Shown piece after piece: positions 61,388 to 64,000 of a DNA stretch of 64,000 nucleotides. The stretch is taken from NCBI GenBank assembly GCA_000169075.1, contig AAVT01000001.1, forward strand, positions 1,005,201 through 1,069,200, given 5' to 3'. The translations under genes were made by a program, and so were the position numbers. Position 1 is the stretch's first letter; each line of letters begins with the position of its first letter. The notes beneath the pieces are model-generated. The model was not told where the DNA came from. It made no database searches and saw only the letters and a program-made list of their open reading frames with translations. Source of the DNA: a marine gamma proteobacterium HTCC2143 (GTDB lineage Bacteria > Pseudomonadota > Gammaproteobacteria > Pseudomonadales > Dasaniaceae).

Positions 61388-62071
61388 TTATCGCCTGGGT
61401 TTTTGCGCAAGAAATATAGTATGACGACTACCCTTGCCGGGGCGTGCACGCACGGTTTTCGTGGTGACATTGTAGTGCGCTTTTTTCAAGCGGATAACAA
61501 ACATAGGGTCAAACCCAGCTGACCATATTGCCAGCATCCCGTCGGGACGGAGTGTTTTGAAAATGCTATCCAGTCCCTGCGCCGAATAGAGCCAGTTATT
61601 ATCTCGCTGAGTTATGCCCTCGGGGCCATTATCAACATCCAGCAAAATAGCATCGAAACTGGAACTGGCAGCTACCAGGCACTCAGCAACATCGCCCTGG
61701 TGAACGCGTGTTCGTTGGTCCTTCAGTGGATAGTTCGCACATTCACCCAGTGCCCCTTGGTTCCATTTCACCACTTCAGGGATAAGTTCCGCCACGGTGA
61801 CTCGGGCACTATCCGGGAGTGCTTGCAGCGCTGCGGTCAGAGTGAACCCCATCCCTAAGCCGCCAACAAGTACTCTAGCATTAGTTGAAGCAGTGAGATG
61901 AGCGCAGCCGAGTTCAGCGAGAGCCTCTTCAGAATTATGTACGCGGCTATTCATTAGCTCGCCACGAACACCTGAAAGACGAATGGAAAACTCTTGGTCG
62001 CGCTGCGACAGGGTCAGCGTTCCACCACCGTTAGGAATTTCAGCAACGCCTAATTTGTTCCAGGGATTCAT
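61388..62071 (-). CDS. Spermidine-synthase-like methyltransferase-fold protein
   Basis: This 227-residue protein has the Rossmann-like fold of spermidine synthases and methyltransferases: VLVGGLGMGFTLTAAL (S-adenosyl-type glycine loop), VAELIPEVVKW after strand 2 and AILLDVDNGPEG as the D-x-D region. The N-terminal beta-domain of true spermidine synthases is shortened, and the gate-keeping loop is not evident. Related short proteins are often called spermidine synthase-like but have no known product. It lies 94 bp upstream of glpS on the same strand, so it could share its transcript. Confidence 0.8.
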   Translation of the reverse strand: MNPWNKLGVAEIPNGGGTLTLSQRDQEFSIRLSGVRGELMNSRVHNSEEALAELGCAHLTASTNARVLVGGLGMGFTLTAALQALPDSARVTVAELIPEVVKWNQGALGECANYPLKDQRTRVHQGDVAECLVAASSSFDAILLDVDNGPEGITQRDNNWLYSAQGLDSIFKTLRPDGMLAIWSAGFDPMFVIRLKKAHYNVTTKTVRARPGKGSRHTIFLAQKPRR

Positions 62072-62155
62072 TTATGCTCGATCAATCAGGTTGTGAAAAT
62101 AGTTGCGGCAACAGTCGCCGGAATTCGTGACGAGACCATACAGTAAAATAGCCTA

Positions 62156-62189
62156 GCCTCCCAGTGTTCCGGCCCTCTGTCTGGGAGGC
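62156..62189. repeat. Inverted repeat downstream of the epoxide hydrolase gene
   Basis: GCCTCCCAG at 62156-62164 and CTGGGAGGC at 62181-62189 are perfect arms around a 16 bp loop. On the minus strand a weak T-run (TATTTTAC) follows 7-8 bp later, so it may end the epoxide hydrolase transcript. The rest of the 252 bp gap shows nothing else. Confidence 0.45.
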
Positions 62190-62323
62190 AGTTGGGACGG
62201 AACACCAGATCCTGATGCGTCGATTGATTAACTCGCAGGCTGTTGCCGTCTACAGCGCTGTGTTTGGGCACTATTAGAGGCAGCTTGGAAGGCTGCCAGC
62301 GGTGCAGCAATTGCCGGGTTAAA

Positions 62324-63460
62324 TTACCGAATACGTTGGAAGCATGCTCTGACTTCATTAACGAAAGTTTCAGGTTGCTCAAACGCGGCAAAGTGACCGC
62401 CTTCGTCTAGCTCGTTGAAGTACACCAGATCAGTAAATCGTTTGCGCGCCCAACGTTCCGAGGTTTGAAAAATATCATGTGGGAATACACTGATACCCGT
62501 GGCGACATTGATGGGGTCAGATGATGGATTGTTGAAGCTTTCCCAGTATATTCGCGCCGATGATGCCCCGGACGCGGTCAGCCAATACACCATAATATTG
62601 TCTAACATTTCGTCACGGCTCAATACATTCTCGGGGTGCCCTTTGCAGTCTGTCCAAGCCCAGAATTTCTCCATAATCCACATAGCTTGACCCATAGGCG
62701 AATCTACGAGTCCATAGCCAATGGTTTGTGGTCGGGTACTCTGCTGCTTGGAATAACCTGAATCCCAGTCGGCATAGTGCTTAAACCCTGTCAACGCACG
62801 TTGCTCACTGGCCGTTAGGGAGTCCATGGTCTCTGGATCCGGCGCAGCAATAGCCATATTCAGGTGAATACCTATGCAATGTTGCGGATCTTGAGCGGCG
62901 ATAGCATTGGTTACGGTTGAGCCCCAGTCACCGCCTTGGGCTACATAGCTTTCGTAACCTAGTCGGGCCATTAGCAGGGCCCATTGGGCTCCAATTTTTT
63001 CGATCCCCCATCCGGGTTTATCGGGTTTTCCGGAAAAACCAAAGCCGGGCAAGCTGGGACATACCAGGTGAAAAGCGTCTTTTGCATCTCCGCCATGAGC
63101 GACGGGGTCAGTCAGCGGACCGATGACTTTTAAAAATTCAACAACCGAGCCGGGCCAGCCGTGAGTCATGATCAATGGCATGGCGTCAGGTTCTGGTGAT
63201 TTGATATGGAGAAAATGAATGTTCAGACCATCGAGAGATGTTTGAAACTGAGGAAAAGAATTTAATAGGGTCTCTGCTCGACGCCAATCATAATCAGTGC
63301 TCCAGTACTGAAGAATTTCCTTGGCATAAGCGAGGGGCACGCCCTGAGACCAATCATTTGGAGTCTCTGCTTCCGGTAACCGCGTCAGCGATAGTCTTTG
63401 TTTGAGATCGTCGAGACTCGCTTCCGGTATGTCGATGTGAAAAGGCGTAATGTCGTTCAC
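62324..63460 (-). CDS. Epoxide hydrolase with N-terminal EHN domain
   Basis: This 378-residue protein is taken from the GTG at 63460 (GGGGA 8 bp upstream), giving the typical start NDITPFHIDIPEASLDDLKQRL split at the EHN domain. An upstream ATG at 63583 would run into the neighbouring gene. The alpha/beta-hydrolase core has the oxyanion HGWPGS (H100), the nucleophilic aspartate in GGDWG (D178) and the histidine in EGGHFAAFE. It opens epoxides to diols by an ester intermediate. In a terpenoid or steroid degrader it may handle oxygenase products. It starts 65 bp after the stop of the oxidoreductase gene. Confidence 0.9.
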   Translation of the reverse strand: MNDITPFHIDIPEASLDDLKQRLSLTRLPEAETPNDWSQGVPLAYAKEILQYWSTDYDWRRAETLLNSFPQFQTSLDGLNIHFLHIKSPEPDAMPLIMTHGWPGSVVEFLKVIGPLTDPVAHGGDAKDAFHLVCPSLPGFGFSGKPDKPGWGIEKIGAQWALLMARLGYESYVAQGGDWGSTVTNAIAAQDPQHCIGIHLNMAIAAPDPETMDSLTASEQRALTGFKHYADWDSGYSKQQSTRPQTIGYGLVDSPMGQAMWIMEKFWAWTDCKGHPENVLSRDEMLDNIMVYWLTASGASSARIYWESFNNPSSDPINVATGISVFPHDIFQTSERWARKRFTDLVYFNELDEGGHFAAFEQPETFVNEVRACFQRIR

Positions 63461-63524
63461 TGTTGTATCCCCATGATCAATTGTAGTTTGGATCGTTAAA
63501 CGATTGGATTTAGTGGTTTTAAAA

Positions 63525-64000
63525 CTATTGTTCTGCCAATTGCACCAGCATTTTTCCTTCATTGCCACCGCTGAATAGCTCAATAAAAGATTGTGGTGCG
63601 CTCTCTATACCCTGATGAATCGTTTCCTTATATTTAACTTTTCCATCCTTAATCCATTGACCGACATCTTCTCGGAACTGTGCTTGCTGGTCAATATAGT
63701 CTGGTGTTACTAGCCCTTTCATGGTGACTCTTTTGTAGATCATCGCCGAGAGGTTTTTAGGGCCCGGCGCAATAGTTGGACCGTTGTTGTACATAGAGAT
63801 CATGCCGCACAGCGGTATGCGCCCATACATTCTCATATGATTCAATGCGGCCTCTAATTGCGGGCCCCCGACATTTTCGAAATAGACGTCAATGCCACGG
63901 GGTAGTGCTTTAGTCAGTTCGGCGTCGATATCAGCAGTTTTGTAATTAAATGCATGATCAAAACCAAATTCTTCAATCAAGTGGGTGACCTTTTCATCGG
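63525..64000 (-). CDS. NADP-dependent MDR oxidoreductase (CurA / leukotriene B4 dehydrogenase type), 5' end cut off
   Basis: The frame runs on past the window edge at 64000; the visible part is about 158 residues of the C-terminal half. FNYKTADID, GIDVYFENVGG, MRMYGRIPLCGMIS and MKGLVTPDY are the signature of zinc-free medium-chain dehydrogenases such as curcumin reductase CurA and prostaglandin/leukotriene reductases, which reduce alpha,beta-unsaturated ketones or aldehydes with NADPH. The nucleotide-binding half is only partly visible. The end LVQLAEQ is normal, so only the start is missing. Confidence 0.87.
   Translation of the reverse strand, partial: DEKVTHLIEEFGFDHAFNYKTADIDAELTKALPRGIDVYFENVGGPQLEAALNHMRMYGRIPLCGMISMYNNGPTIAPGPKNLSAMIYKRVTMKGLVTPDYIDQQAQFREDVGQWIKDGKVKYKETIHQGIESAPQSFIELFSGGNEGKMLVQLAEQ

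Noticed and set aside
62086..62391. Open frame of 101 codons overlapping the end of the epoxide hydrolase gene
   Set aside because: It overlaps a well-supported gene, contains an inverted repeat and has no family features.
1..64000. tRNA, rRNA, CRISPR arrays, IS elements, prophage
   Set aside because: I looked for cloverleaf ends, regularly spaced repeats, transposase motifs and phage genes and found none.

Overview
The window reads as chromosomal DNA of an aerobic, lipid- or terpenoid/steroid-degrading gammaproteobacterium, probably marine. This placement is inferred from gene content and base composition, because there is no rRNA or marker gene to fix it. Almost every gene belongs to CoA-thioester catabolism, redox chemistry or transport. 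No tRNA, rRNA, insertion sequence, phage gene or CRISPR array was found. A recurring feature is paralogous pairs: two molybdenum-hydroxylase operons, two acyl-CoA dehydrogenase pairs, two thiolases, two redoxin/haem/copper-monooxygenase fusions and two GPH-type transporters.

Region 1 (1-12719). The end of an enoyl-CoA hydratase is followed by a biotin-dependent acyl-CoA carboxylase (alpha and beta), a first two-subunit acyl-CoA dehydrogenase pair, an SDR, a second dehydrogenase pair, a small RRM protein, a nu-class-like GST, and (minus strand) a PaaI-type thioesterase and an exported HSL-type esterase.

Region 2 (12941-24939). Two complete xanthine-dehydrogenase-family operons (FAD subunit, 2Fe-2S subunit, Mo subunit), each ending in a tiny MoaD/ThiS-like protein with a C-terminal Gly-Gly, bracket a CobS-like AAA+ ATPase, a CobT-like VWA protein and an enoyl-CoA hydratase. 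This resembles a Mo-enzyme plus maturation module and is one of the two most interesting parts of the window.

Region 3 (25070-43481). A large exported fusion (redoxin, cytochrome c, PHM-like copper monooxygenase, EF-hand), an SDR and a crotonase come first. Next is a GntR/UTRA regulator with a perfect palindromic operator, translationally coupled to trpB and trpA. The region continues with a sterol-desaturase-family membrane protein, two thiolases, the second copper-monooxygenase fusion, an acyl-CoA synthetase, and an ACAD11-like dehydrogenase coupled to an APH-type kinase, which is the gene pair expected for phosphorylative 4-hydroxyacyl-CoA breakdown.

Region 4 (43500-52064). A TPR protein and a lipoprotein metallophosphoesterase, two alpha/beta hydrolases (one lacking the nucleophilic serine), a dienelactone-hydrolase-family protein and two tandem GPH/MFS symporters.

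Region 5 (52329-64000, all minus strand). A tightly coupled operon encodes a glycerol-type ABC importer (GlpS, GlpT, GlpP, GlpQ, DUF2160-like protein, GlpV) and continues directly into a c5-type cytochrome, a Tat-exported alditol/aldonolactone-oxidase-like flavoprotein and a membrane-anchored fold-III PLP protein. I read this as uptake of a polyol coupled to its periplasmic oxidation into the respiratory chain. Upstream of it lie a spermidine-synthase-like protein, an EHN-type epoxide hydrolase and a truncated MDR oxidoreductase.
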